Assembly: GCA_963809875.1 (NCBI GenBank)
Contig: CAWELC010000011.1
Span: forward strand, 1 to 64,000
Direction of reading: 5' to 3'
DNA from: JAFGAS01 sp963809875
GTDB lineage: Bacteria > Desulfobacterota > Zymogenia > Zymogenales > Zymogenaceae
Length of the DNA stretch: 64,000 nt
The translations under genes and the position numbers were made by a program. Below are positions 55,587 through 64,000 of the stretch, piece by piece. Position 1 is the first letter of the stretch; each line of letters begins with the position of its first letter. The notes under the pieces are model-generated. The model made no database searches, was not told the DNA's origin, and was given only the letters and a program-made list of their open reading frames with translations.

Positions 55587-56214
55587 TGGTTGTGCCTCCG
55601 TACCGCCTTACGATCTCGATGAAGCGGCGCATCTTAGCATGATCCTTGATCCCCGGGCTTTCCTCTACTCCCGAGGCCACATCGACCCCGAAGGGCCTCA
55701 AACGGCCGACGGCCTTCCCGACGTTTTGGGGCGTCAGGCCGCCCGCGATAATGATCCGACACCGGGCGGCATCCGCGCCCAGGAGGTCCCAGTCGAAGGG
55801 GACGCCGGTGCCGCCGTAAGACCCGGGGGTAAACGAGTCCAGCACGATGGTGGAGCCGGGCGGGTAGGCGGCCAGCGACCTGACGTCGCCCCTCTCCCTG
55901 ACGCGCACGGCCCTGATGATCGGGAAAGGCGCCCCGGCCAGGAAATCCGCCGGCTCGTCCCCGGAAAGCTGCGCGGCCGAGAGGCCGCATCGGCCGACGG
56001 TCTCGATAATGAAATCCTCCGTCCGGTTCACGAAGACGCCCACCCGGGCGATGAACGGTGAGATCTCCCGACAGATCATCCGGGCGTCTTCGGGAGAGAT
56101 GTATCGCGGGCTTGCGGGATGAAACACGAACCCGAGGGCGTCGGCCCCGGCCTTCTCGGCGGCAAGGGCGTCAATGGGCCTGGTAATACCGCATATCTTT
56201 ACACGTACGGTCAT
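55570..56214 (-). CDS. trpF: Phosphoribosylanthranilate isomerase
   Basis: 214 residues, TIM barrel. Catalyses N-(5-phosphoribosyl)anthranilate to CdRP. VRVKICGITRPIDALAAEKAGADALGFVF begins it (catalytic Cys in KICG), LSGDE and the catalytic Asp in TIVLDSF follow, and GGLTPQNVGKAV and VDVASGVEESPGIKD close the barrel. Confidence 0.95.
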   Translation of the reverse strand: MTVRVKICGITRPIDALAAEKAGADALGFVFHPASPRYISPEDARMICREISPFIARVGVFVNRTEDFIIETVGRCGLSAAQLSGDEPADFLAGAPFPIIRAVRVRERGDVRSLAAYPPGSTIVLDSFTPGSYGGTGVPFDWDLLGADAARCRIIIAGGLTPQNVGKAVGRLRPFGVDVASGVEESPGIKDHAKMRRFIEIVRRYGGTTNDEIS

Positions 56215-56223
56215 CTCGCCTCC

Positions 56224-57061
56224 TTACGATGTCTCTTCGGTCGTTTTTCGGGTCAGTTTGCGCAGCGCCCGGCCCATATCCCGGATATCGGGTATCTGCA
56301 TGAGCATCTCTCCGATCAAAAACGATCGGATGCCCAACCGTCCATACCGGTCGATGTCCGCCCGGGACCTGATCCCGCTCAAGGCCACGGTCGTGACGCC
56401 GTCCGGGATAAGCCTGCCCAGGCGCACGGCCGTATCCCTGTCAACGTCGAGCGTCTCGAGATTCCGATTGTTTATCCCGATCAGAGCCGGATCCGGCCGC
56501 GAGCGCCGTTTCAAGCTCATCTTCGGTGTTTACCTCCACGAGGGGTTCCATACCCAGATCGCGGGTTAGTCCGATGAGATCGGCAAGGAGCGGTCGGTCA
56601 AGGATCTTGACGATGAGAAGGAGGGCGTCGGCCCCCAATACCCTGGATTCGTATACCTGATACGGGTCCACGATAAAGTCCTTTCTCAAAAGCGGCAGGC
56701 CCACCGCGGCGCGCACCTGCCCCAGATAGGCGGGATCCCCGAAGAAGAAGTCCGGTTCCGTGAGCACGGAAAGGGCGGCCGCGCCGTTTTCCGCAAGACA
56801 GCGCGCCAGCTCGGCGGGGGGGAAGTCCGTTCTGATGACGCCGCGAGATGGGCTTGCCTTCTTCAGCTCCGCGATAACGGCGACGTCCGACGGCTCGGGG
56901 GATACGGCGGCGCGAAACCCCCTCGGCGGTTCGAGGTAACCTATCTGATTCCGTAGCTCCTTTATGTCGATCAGGCGCCCGGCGTCTTCGACGTGCCGCC
57001 GCCGGCCTTCGACGATCCGCCGGAGGATCGGCGTCGGGTCGGTTGCATGGGTTGCGCTCAT
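56224..57061 (-). CDS. trpC: Indole-3-glycerol phosphate synthase (one frameshift)
   Basis: About 279 residues. VIAELKKASPSRGVIR carries the catalytic lysine and substrate binding; ALSVLTEPDFFFG, LRKDFIVDPYQVYESRVLGADA and LGMEPLVEV follow. One indel near 56500 separates this from the end, IGINNRNLETLDVD and ALSGIRSRADI. SD GGGGAGG. It lies between trpD and trpF. Confidence 0.94.
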
Positions 57062-57080
57062 GGGTGGTTACCTCCCCTCA

Positions 57081-58106
57081 TCAGCAGTTGACGCCGGCCG
57101 TGAACCGGCGAAGCGCACAGAGTTTTCGGTGAGCGGCGCCGCTGTCCACGGATTCCTCCGCTTTGGCCAGTCCCGCTGCAAGACTCGCGGCCACCCCGCT
57201 GACCACGAGACCCGCGGCGGCGTTGAGCAGCGTCACGTCCCGTCTCGGTCCCCGCAGTCCCCTCAGGAGATCTTCTATGATCCGGGCGTTTTCGGCGGGC
57301 GCCCCGCCCATGAGATCCTCGACGCGCGAGGTCCTGATCCCGTACTGCCCGGGGTCCAGGGTAAATTCGCTCGATTGTGCCGTCATGAACGTACGAGACG
57401 TTGGTGGTCCCGGTGGTGGTGATCTCGTCCAGCCCGTCCCCGTGGACGATCATCGCCCGCTTGGTCCCGAGCATGACGAGCGCCTCGGCCATCACGCGGC
57501 AGAGCGCGGGGTCGTAAACACCCAGCAGCTGAGCATCGGCGCCGGCGGGGTTGGTGAGCGGGCCCAGGATATTGAATATCGTGCGAAAGCCCAGCTGTCT
57601 GCGCGGCTCGCTCACGTGTCTCATGGCGGCATGCAGCCTTGGCGCAAACAGGAACCCGATGCCGACTTCGTCGATGCATTGCTCGACCTGCGCCGGCTCG
57701 ATCGTGATGTCCACGCCGAGGGCCTCCAGGACGTCTGCGCTTCCCGATCGGCTCGATACCCCCCGGTTGCCGTGCTTTGCCACGCGGGCGCCGGCGCCGG
57801 CCGCCACAAAGGCCGCAGCCGTCGAGATGTTGAATGTCCTGCTGCCGTCCCCCCTGTCCCACAGGTATCCAACAGCGCGTTGCCGTTGAGCGGGTGCGGT
57901 GATATTCTCACCGCCTTCTTGCGCATGGTCGCCGCGGCACCGGCGATCTCCTGGACCGTCTCGCCCTTCAGCCGGAGTCCGGTCAGGAACGCGCCGATCT
58001 GGGCCTCAGAGGCCTGGCCGTTCATGATATACTCCATAGCCGTCTCCATCTCCTCAAAGGTGAGGTCCTGGGCGTCGGCCACCTTCTGCAACAGGGACTT
58101 AATCAT
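57081..58106 (-). CDS. trpD: Anthranilate phosphoribosyltransferase (frameshifts)
   Basis: About 341 residues. IGAFLTGLRLKGETVQEI, LLDTCGTGGT (phosphate loop), VAKHGNRGVSSRSGSADVLEALG, RTIFNILGPLTNPAGA and VHGDGLDEITTTG are the family blocks, spread over three frames; LRDVTLLNAAAGLVVSG-like sequence ends it. Two indels, near 57850 and 57390. The start overlaps the trpG stop by 8 bases. Confidence 0.94.
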
Positions 58107-58675
58107 GAGTGCCTCCCATTAATAGAAAGTTCTTAAGTATGTGTCTGCCGTGTTCGGTCATGATAGACTCGGGATGAAACTGGATGCCGAACGTCGGGTA
58201 AAGCCGGTGCCGCACGGCCATGATCTCGCCGTCCTCTGTCGTGGCCGTGACCTCCAGACAATCGGGAACCGAACCGGGATCGATAACCAGCGAGTGGTAG
58301 CGCGCGGCGGAAAAGGGCCTGGGTATATCGGCGAAAATGCCGTCCTGGTCGTGGTAGACGGGCGAGCACTTGCCATGCATGATCCGCCGTGCCCTGACGA
58401 TCCGGGCGCCGAAGGCGGCGCCGACGGCCTGATGGCCGAGACACACCCCGAGTATCGGCACCCTCGTGCATTTCCTGATCAGATCCACCGATACGCCCGC
58501 GTCCTGCGGGGCGCCGGGCCCGGGGGAGATCACGATATAGTCGGGAGAGAGCTCCCGCGCCTGATCGGCCGTTATTGCGTCGTTGCGGAAGACTGCCGGG
58601 CTCCCTGCCCATTTCCCCGAGGTACTGGACAAGGTTATAGGTAAACGAGTCGTAATTATCGATCACCAGGATCAT
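58099..58675 (-). CDS. trpG: Anthranilate synthase glutaminase component (one frameshift)
   Basis: About 192 residues. MILVIDNYDSFTYNLVQYL opens it; an indel near 58610 breaks the frame; DYIVISPGPGAPQDAG, VPILGVCLGHQAVGAAFGA with the nucleophilic Cys, and TFGIQFHPESIMTEHG with His and Glu follow. Provides ammonia to TrpE. Its start lies 10 bases after trpE. Confidence 0.94.
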
Positions 58676-58684
58676 TGGGTTCCC

Positions 58685-60177
58685 CTATCTATACGCCATG
58701 TTATCGGCGGCCATCTCGATGGCCCTGATCATCCCCTGTGCCTTATCAGCGGTTTCCTGATACTCCCGCTCGGGATCGGAGTCGTAGACGATCCCCGCGC
58801 CGGCCTGAATGTAGACCGATCCGTTCTTAATCACCATGGTGCGGATCGTGATGCACATGTCCATGTTTCCCGAGAACCCGATATATCCCACCGAGCCCCC
58901 GTAGGGTCCCCGGCACGACGGCTCCAGCTCATCGATGATCTCCATGGCGCGTATCTTCGGCGCGCCGGTCAGGGTGCCGGCGGGAAAGGCGGCCCGCAGG
59001 ACGTCAAAGGCGTCCTTGCCGTTGATGAGTCTTCCCTCGATATCGGAGACGATATGCATCACGTGGGAGTATTTCTCTACCCGCATCAGCTCCGTGACGC
59101 TGACGCTGCCGAATTCGGATACCCGCCCGAGATCGTTTCTCCCCAGATCGACGAGCATGATATGCTCGGCCAGCTCCTTTGGGATCGGCCAGGAGATCTC
59201 GCGGCCAGCCGGTCGTCCTCGGCCGGACTCTTTCCCCTCGGACGGGTGCCGGCAATGGGCCTGATCTCGACCTTCTGCCCGTCGAGCCGGACGAGGACCT
59301 CGGGGGATGAGCCGACGAGGGTCACCGCGTCGAATTTCAGGTAGAAGAGATAGGGAGAAGGGTTGATGGTCCTCAGCGCGCGGTAGAGATCGAAAGGGTC
59401 GGCGGTCGATCTTGACCTCCAGGCGCCGGGAGAGCACGACCTGGATGATGTCACCGTTTTCGATATACTCCTTGCCGCGGGCGACGGTCCTGAGAAAGTC
59501 TTCCTTTGTGGTGGGTGACACCGGCGACGGCGACTCCGGCCTTTCCGGCCGGCGGCGCGTCGGCCTTGAGGGGGCGGGTCAGGCGCCGCTCAATCGCCTC
59601 GATCCGCCGGGCCGCCTCTTCGTACGCTGAGGCCGTGTCGGCGTCGTCCTCGAGAGATATATTGACCGCCACCTTGATGCTGTTTTTGACGTTGTCGAAG
59701 ATGACGATCGTCTGGGCGATCATAAAGTACATATCGTACGCCGTGAGATCGTCGGACTCCTTTTCGGGAAGGCGCTCTATGAACCGGACCATGTCATAGC
59801 CGATATACCCGACGGCGCCGCCGAAGAAGCGGGGCATACCGTCCACTTCTACCGCCCGGTACCGTCCCATGAACTCCTTCAGCTTTTCGAGGGGGTCATC
59901 GACCTCGCCCTCGAAGATCGTTCGGCCGAGACGCTTTATCTCGACGAGTCGTCCGCGGCTGCGAAAAACGGTGGAGGGTCCGATCCCGATGAAGCTGAAC
60001 CGCCCCCATTTGTCTCCCCCTTCCACGCTTTCGAGGAGAAAGGAATGGTAGGGGCCGTCCAGTTTCCTGAAGGCGCTGACAGGGCGTCTCCATATCGGCG
60101 AGAAATTCGCGGTAGACCGGGACGAGGTTACCCGTCCGGGATAACCGCTCGAACTCGGAAAACGACGGGGTAAGCAT
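58685..60177 (-). CDS. trpE: Anthranilate synthase component I (frameshifts)
   Basis: About 497 residues from the ATG at 60177 (GGAGG nine bases upstream). LTPSFSEFERLSRTGNLVPVY starts it. The chorismate-binding region carries FFGGAVGYIGYDMVRFIE and, after indels near 60080, 59520-59460 and 59215, PYLFYLKFDAVTLVGSSPEV, PIAGTRPRG, ELAEHIMLVDLGRNDLGRV, AAFPAGTLTGAPKIRAMEII and IQAGAGIVYDSDPEREYQE. These are the full TrpE signature. The N-terminal LLES region seen as FLLESVEGGDKWGRF binds the tryptophan feedback site. Confidence 0.95.
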
Positions 60178-60196
60178 GACCAGATACCTCCATAAC

Positions 60197-60227
60197 AAAA
60201 AAAGCCGCGGGCATACTCTCCCGCGGC
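60197..60227 (-). terminator. trp leader terminator 2 (proximal to trpE)
   Basis: On the minus strand GCCGCGGG (60227-60220) and CCCGCGGC (60211-60204) form an 8-bp stem around AGAGTATG, followed by seven U residues. It stands 20 bases before the trpE start, in tandem with terminator 1. Confidence 0.85.
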
Positions 60228-60236
60228 CGAGCAAAC

Positions 60237-60270
60237 AAAAAAGCCGCGGGTGTTGAGATTCACCCGCGGC
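60237..60270 (-). terminator. trp leader terminator 1 (attenuator)
   Basis: On the minus strand GCCGCGGGTG (60270-60261) and CACCCGCGGC (60252-60243), 10-bp stem, loop AATCTCAA, then six U residues. It follows the Trp-containing leader peptide by about 43 bases, the position of an attenuator. Confidence 0.88.
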
Positions 60271-60312
60271 CTCTATTATCTTGTCTTTCTTCTTATATAA
60301 GGGTAGACGATA

Positions 60313-60408
60313 TTATGGGGCGGACGAACCTCCTCGTATGGTGCCGCGCCACACCCAGCAGATACCGTTGAGCACTACCTGAAACAACATGGGGACCTTT
60401 TCGTTCAT
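60313..60408 (-). CDS. trpL: trp operon leader peptide
   Basis: A short reading frame of 31 codons from ATG 60408 (or 25 codons from ATG 60390, which has AAAGG upstream). It contains Trp-Val-Trp (CWVWRG) as TGG GTG TGG, in an AT-rich zone between the trp promoter and the terminator hairpins. Ribosome stalling at the Trp codons when tryptophan is scarce is the known attenuation mechanism. Too short for automatic gene calls. The CGCGGC just after the Trp codons is complementary to the 5' arm of terminator 1; pairing geometry was not computed. Confidence 0.75.
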   Translation of the reverse strand: MNEKVPMLFQVVLNGICWVWRGTIRGGSSAP

Positions 60409-60492
60409 CGTTATTCGGTTAATCGTTCAATCTCATTTAGATTCAATCGCATCAATCGCACGAACGCACAAGATCTATCTTGGATTTTCGCT

Positions 60493-60520
60493 ACTATAGC
60501 ACGATGCGGCTCTCTGTCAA
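60493..60520 (-). promoter_or_regulatory. trp operon promoter
   Basis: On the minus strand TTGACA (60520-60515) and TATAGT (60498-60493), spacing 16. The start site would fall about 80 bases before the leader peptide ATG. Confidence 0.65.
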
Positions 60521-60574
60521 TATATTTTTTACACGTATCTCGATATTTTTATCACGTAAGAATATCCGCCCGGG

Positions 60575-62119
60575 TCACCGGTCGGTTGACGGCGGCCCCG
60601 TCATGGCCCGAATCCGGTCGATCGCGGGGCCGATCCTCACGAACCGTTCGTAGAGTTCATCATAGGGCCCCCGTTCCCGCGACGGCTCCACCATTTCCGA
60701 AAAGAAATCGATGCGGGAAAGCGCCTCGTCGTGATCCCTGAACAGGCCCATCCCGATAAAACCGAATATAGCAGCGCCGACGACCGTGTTTTCGACCTGA
60801 CGGGTCAGCCTGACGGGGACGCCCAGCACATCGGCGCGTATGCGGTTCAGGAGCCGGTTTCTTGACCCTCCACCCACGACCGTCAGCCGGGAAAAATTCG
60901 TCCCGGTCAGCCCGCCCAAAAGGGTCAGCGCCTCGCGCAGCTGAAATGACAGCCCCTCCAGGAATGCTCGATAGATGGCACCGCGCCGGCTCTGGAGCGT
61001 AAGGCCCGTTATCGTCCCCGCGGCGTCGTATCTTCGGGCAATTCCCGAGCCTCTGATAAACGAGGGGTAGACCATGATTCCCTCCGCGCCCCGCTGGACG
61101 TGCTCGGCCTCGGCGATCATCAGGTCATAGACGTCCTTCTTTCGTCCCGGGGACCTGAAAAAGGTATCGGCCGCCCATTCAAGGGCCCCGGAGCCGATCC
61201 ACTGAAAGCCGGCGTTATAGAGACCGGGCACTGCGTCGCACTCGTTCTTGAGCCCGAGGGCCCTGGCCCGGTCGGAGGTATCGGGTGCGGTTCGTCGTAC
61301 GAAGAGGATCTCCCAGGTGCCCGAGCTCAGGACCGCCTCACCGGGCGGGCATCCGGACCCCGCGATCGCAAACTGCGTATCGTGGCCGGCCGCCACCACG
61401 GGGACCTCCTCGGGAAGACCCAGGCGCCTGGCGGCGGGACCGGTTAGCCTCCCGATGATCGTGCCCGGCTCCACGAGGGGGGCAAACAACGACCGGTTAA
61501 GGCCGATCCTTCCGATCAGATCGGTCGAATAGTCGCGTCGGCGTATATCCAGGAGCATCATGCTGTCGGCGGTGGTGGGGTCGTTGGTCATTGCGCCCGT
61601 CAGGCGGAAGTTGATGATCCCGGGCGTCATCAGGTATCTATGAGCCCGGGCAAGCGTCCCGGGGGCGTTTTGTTCGAGCCAGATCAGGCGGAAGAGGGTA
61701 TGCTGGGTCATGACCTGTTCGCCGGTGATCCGAAAGAGGTCGGCCGACGGGATATATTCCTCGACGCGATTGGCGATATCGACCGTGCGCGGACACTGCC
61801 ACGATATGACCGGATAGAGGAGGTTCCCGTTTTCATCGACCGGCGCCCCGTCGTCCGAAAATGCGGTGACGACGATCGATCCGACGGCGTCTTTCCCCAC
61901 CGCGGCAACCGTCTTTCTCCCGCAGTCGATCAACTTGCGCCAGACGGCCTCGATATCCCATATGAGCCAGTCTCGATCCGGCCGCTGGCGCACCGCGGCG
62001 TTGGGTCGGACCTCCCGATGGACGATATCACCCCTTTCGTTTACCGCGATCGCCCGGACGTTGGTGGCGCCGCAGTCGAACACGAGCACGAGCTGTTCCA
62101 TTAAGCTTGGCGTTGTCAT
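60575..62119 (-). CDS. FGGY carbohydrate kinase, L-fuculokinase-like
   Basis: 514 residues. VFDCGATNVRAIAVNERGDIV is the ATP-binding start; LYPVISWQCPRTVDIANRV, AGHDTQFAIAGSG, VLSSGTWEILFVRRT, NAGFQWIGSGALEW and VVGGGSRNRLLNRIRADVLG match FucK closely, residue by residue in several blocks. The pattern indicates L-fuculokinase or a related deoxysugar kinase, but no fucose isomerase or aldolase lies beside it, so substrate is inferred. The start could be the ATG at 62101. It diverges from the Tat/GMC pair. Confidence 0.9.
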   Translation of the reverse strand: MTTPSLMEQLVLVFDCGATNVRAIAVNERGDIVHREVRPNAAVRQRPDRDWLIWDIEAVWRKLIDCGRKTVAAVGKDAVGSIVVTAFSDDGAPVDENGNLLYPVISWQCPRTVDIANRVEEYIPSADLFRITGEQVMTQHTLFRLIWLEQNAPGTLARAHRYLMTPGIINFRLTGAMTNDPTTADSMMLLDIRRRDYSTDLIGRIGLNRSLFAPLVEPGTIIGRLTGPAARRLGLPEEVPVVAAGHDTQFAIAGSGCPPGEAVLSSGTWEILFVRRTAPDTSDRARALGLKNECDAVPGLYNAGFQWIGSGALEWAADTFFRSPGRKKDVYDLMIAEAEHVQRGAEGIMVYPSFIRGSGIARRYDAAGTITGLTLQSRRGAIYRAFLEGLSFQLREALTLLGGLTGTNFSRLTVVGGGSRNRLLNRIRADVLGVPVRLTRQVENTVVGAAIFGFIGMGLFRDHDEALSRIDFFSEMVEPSRERGPYDELYERFVRIGPAIDRIRAMTGPPSTDR

Positions 62120-62417
62120 CGAAAAAATAATACGTCACCCGCAGAAAATAATCCATAGAAAAGAGGCAAAATATCTGGTACAATCCCAGGCAACCGGCAA
62201 ACGGCACATCCCTTCTATCCTCCCTTCGGCTTCTCCTGCATGTCCGGTAGCGTCAACCAGAGAGCCAGCGCAGCACAAAAATATATATATGCAGCATTAC
62301 TGGATGGTGGTGCCGTCGTGAACGGGGGCCACGTGCGGCCGGAGTGGCGAGGTCTTCCGGACGCCAACGCTCCCCAACGACACGGTGTGCGTGGTCACTT
62401 TAGCAGGAGGCATGTCT
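62120..62417. other. Divergent intergenic region, fucK-like / Gluconate_2-dh3 genes
   Basis: About 300 bases. TACAAT near 62181 is a possible plus-strand -10 box. No convincing full promoter pair or regulatory palindrome was found. A run of TA repeats (TATATATA) lies at about 62282-62289. Confidence 0.3.
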
Positions 62418-62948
62418 ATGAGCGACGAGAACATCTTGACGGGCTTTCGGCCGTCCCGGCGGGTCTTCTTGAAGGGGCTTGCCGTGGCATCGGCCGCCGT
62501 GGGGGCGGGCGGCGCCCTGTCTTCCTGCGGCGGCTATGAAAAGGCGCCCGAGGGACTCAAGTTCCTCGACGATAAGGGATATGCCGTCATCAGGGCGTTT
62601 GCCGACCGGGTGGTCCCGCGGGGAGGAGTCTATCCTGAGGGGGCGCTCGATACCGGCGTGGTGGAGTTCTTCGACGGCTTTGCCGCCACCGACTATCCCG
62701 AGGTTCAGAAAGATTTCAAGAGCGCGATTGCCCTGATCGAGCACGGGCCGCTCTTCATCAAGGGGAAATTCACGCGCTTCAGCCTGATGACCCCCGAGGA
62801 ACAGGACGACTACCTGGCCGCATGGCAGACAAGCTCCGTGACGCTGTTGAGAGGGGCATTCCTGGGGTTCAAGCGGCTCTGTTTCATGGGGTTTTACATC
62901 AACGAAAAGGTGTGGCCTTCCATCGGATACGAGGGTCCGCTGGTCTAG
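62418..62948 (+). CDS. Gluconate 2-dehydrogenase subunit 3-family protein (Tat-exported)
   Basis: 176 residues from the ATG at 62418 (AGGAGG seven bases upstream). The signal region reads PSRRVFLKGLAVASAAVGAG, a clear twin-arginine signal with a possible lipobox (LSSCGG). After it KAPEGLKFLDDKGYAVIRAFADRVVPRGG, the family core, and DDYLAAWQTSS follow. Subunit 3 of gluconate 2-dehydrogenase is a periplasmic partner of the FAD GMC subunit, which is the next gene (31 bases later). Export by Tat suggests that the catalytic subunit hitchhikes with it. The substrate need not be gluconate. Confidence 0.87.
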   Translation: MSDENILTGFRPSRRVFLKGLAVASAAVGAGGALSSCGGYEKAPEGLKFLDDKGYAVIRAFADRVVPRGGVYPEGALDTGVVEFFDGFAATDYPEVQKDFKSAIALIEHGPLFIKGKFTRFSLMTPEEQDDYLAAWQTSSVTLLRGAFLGFKRLCFMGFYINEKVWPSIGYEGPLV

Positions 62949-62979
62949 TCCCCATTTTATCGAGTGGAGGAGTAGTGTC

Positions 62980-64000
62980 ATGTTTATAAAGCCTGACGAT
63001 ATCGTGTCGGACGTCAACCGCTCGTGTGACGTCTGCATTATCGGCGCGGGTTCCGGGGGATCCGTTATGGCCTGGGAGATGGGCCGGGCGGGGCTCTCGG
63101 TCATCGTCCTGGAGGACGGCGGGTATCACCGGGGGGCGGACTACAACCAGCGCGAGGCCGACATGTTCGGCGAGAACTATGTCGCCCGCAACGCCCGCGC
63201 CACCAAGGACATGGCGATCGCAGTCATGCAGGGACGCGGGGTAGGCGGGGGCTCGACGATAAACGTCTGCGACTGCGTGCGCATCCATGACGCGGTGCTT
63301 TCCCACTGGGCGAGCAAATACGGCGTGGTCGATTTGACCCCCGAGATTATGGCGCCCTATTTCGAAAAGGTCGAAAAAATCCTCTCGGTCGACCGCATCA
63401 GCGAGGCCCAGATCAACACCAACAATTCCCTCATCAGGAAAGGGGCCGATGCCCTCGGCTACGCGGGAGAGCGGTTCAACAACAACCGGGTCGGGTGCGT
63501 GGGGTGCGGCTACTGCCTGATCGGCTGCGCGTACGACGCCAAACGCGCCGGTCACACCGTCTACGTCCCCGAGGCCGTGGATGCCGGCGCCGATGTGTAT
63601 ACCTACGCGCGGGCGCAAACCATTACGGTGAAGGATGGGAAGGCCTCCCTGGTCACGGGCTCGATCATGGATCGAAAGACCAACCAGCCGAAGGTCGCCC
63701 TCGGCATCGAGGCCAAGGTGGTAATGCTCGGGGCCAACAGCGTCAATAGTGCCCAGATACTCCTCAATTCCAAGATCTCCAATTCGAGCGGGCAGGTCGG
63801 CAAAAACCTGTCGCTCCAGCCCCAGAGCGCCGTATTCGGTATCTTCGACGAGGTGGTCAAGGGTTATCGGGGGATTCCCCAGGCCTATGCGGTGACCCAT
63901 TTCGAGGAGGCAAACGAGGAAGTGGGGCTTTCCGGCTTTCGGATCGAGGGGATCTTCGGCAGTCCCGGCATCGCCGCCGCCCAGCTGCCCGGGTTCGGGA
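62980..64000 (+). CDS. GMC-family FAD oxidoreductase (3' truncated)
   Basis: At least 340 residues; runs off the window. CDVCIIGAGSGGSVMAWEM is the FAD-binding motif. GVGGGSTINVCDCVR and a cysteine cluster, CVGCGYCLIGCAYDAKR (Cx2Cx2Cx3C), follow. The cluster resembles that of iron-sulfur-binding GMC enzymes (long-chain alcohol or gluconate dehydrogenases). It lacks its own signal peptide and so pairs with the Tat-exported subunit upstream. SD GGAGG precedes the ATG at 62980. Expected role: periplasmic oxidation of a polyol or alcohol. Confidence 0.9.
   Translation, partial: MFIKPDDIVSDVNRSCDVCIIGAGSGGSVMAWEMGRAGLSVIVLEDGGYHRGADYNQREADMFGENYVARNARATKDMAIAVMQGRGVGGGSTINVCDCVRIHDAVLSHWASKYGVVDLTPEIMAPYFEKVEKILSVDRISEAQINTNNSLIRKGADALGYAGERFNNNRVGCVGCGYCLIGCAYDAKRAGHTVYVPEAVDAGADVYTYARAQTITVKDGKASLVTGSIMDRKTNQPKVALGIEAKVVMLGANSVNSAQILLNSKISNSSGQVGKNLSLQPQSAVFGIFDEVVKGYRGIPQAYAVTHFEEANEEVGLSGFRIEGIFGSPGIAAAQLPGFG

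Noticed and set aside
60178..60263. An N-terminal extension of trpE to ATG 60263
   Set aside because: It would run through both terminator hairpins; the ATG at 60177 has GGAGG upstream and gives the canonical TrpE N-terminus.
1..64000. CRISPR array, tRNA, rRNA, prophage or IS element
   Set aside because: No regularly spaced repeats and no cloverleaf or rRNA sequence recognised; the only transposase-type gene is the domesticated RAYT.

Overview
The window is high-GC, densely packed bacterial chromosome, about 65 genes in 64 kb, mostly in operons with 4-base start/stop overlaps. Gene content fits an anaerobic, Gram-negative, Desulfobacterota-like (deltaproteobacterial) organism. Supporting features are a DUF4911 gene, a DHH-CBS-CCA-adding enzyme fusion, an NDP-forming acyl-CoA synthetase, a uroporphyrinogen-decarboxylase-family methyltransferase homologue, TolC and TonB envelope proteins, and a candidate selenoprotein. 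The lineage is inferred; the window holds no rRNA or tRNA gene that would fix it.

Layout. 1-7.7 kb (+): an exporter with TolC, TetR, HlyD, two ABC ATPases and two ABC-2 permeases. 7.7-18.6 kb (-): small conserved proteins, an M24 peptidase, rluB-scpB-scpA, an M50 protease, the DHH-CBS-CCA fusion, a BMP/SBP_bac_3 double binding protein and a radical SAM enzyme. 18.6-19.5 kb: a REP-associated tyrosine transposase between two perfect long hairpins. 19.5-21.5 kb (-): a haloalkane dehalogenase and a DUF3179 protein whose CPxC motif reads UGA-P-S-C, followed by a SECIS-like hairpin. 21.6-23.3 kb (+): a fabG-ACP-fabZ-like set. 23.3-32 kb (-): SH3 proteins, a UroD-family protein, and a chain from glycerate 2-kinase to pyruvate kinase that includes lgt and an acyl-CoA synthetase. 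32-36 kb (+): a zinc-ribbon membrane protein, SUMF1-like, nucleosidase, DUF4911 and AMMECR1 genes. 36-43.3 kb (-): a PAP2, amino-sugar (wbpD/wbpE-like), hisH-hisA-hisF, rsmD, coaD and aminotransferase run. 43.4-47.1 kb: tonB divergent from sir2, an acyltransferase and larE. 47.2-50.9 kb (-): HAD, thiE, thiM and metY. 51.5-53.5 kb (+): a membrane ferritin-like protein and an HD-GYP response regulator. 53.6-60.5 kb (-): a complete trpEGDCFBA operon with a leader peptide and two tandem terminator hairpins. 60.6-64 kb: a fucK-like kinase divergent from a Tat-exported Gluconate_2-dh3 subunit and a truncated GMC oxidoreductase.

Data quality. Roughly twenty genes, including essential ones such as scpA, the CCA enzyme and trpD, are broken by single-base indels, mostly in runs of 2-4 identical bases. 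They read as clean families once one base is added or removed. I treat them as sequence errors and give each locus as one gene. The DUF3179 stop is different: reading frame is kept, and the stop falls exactly on a conserved cysteine position. It is the most interesting signal in the window.
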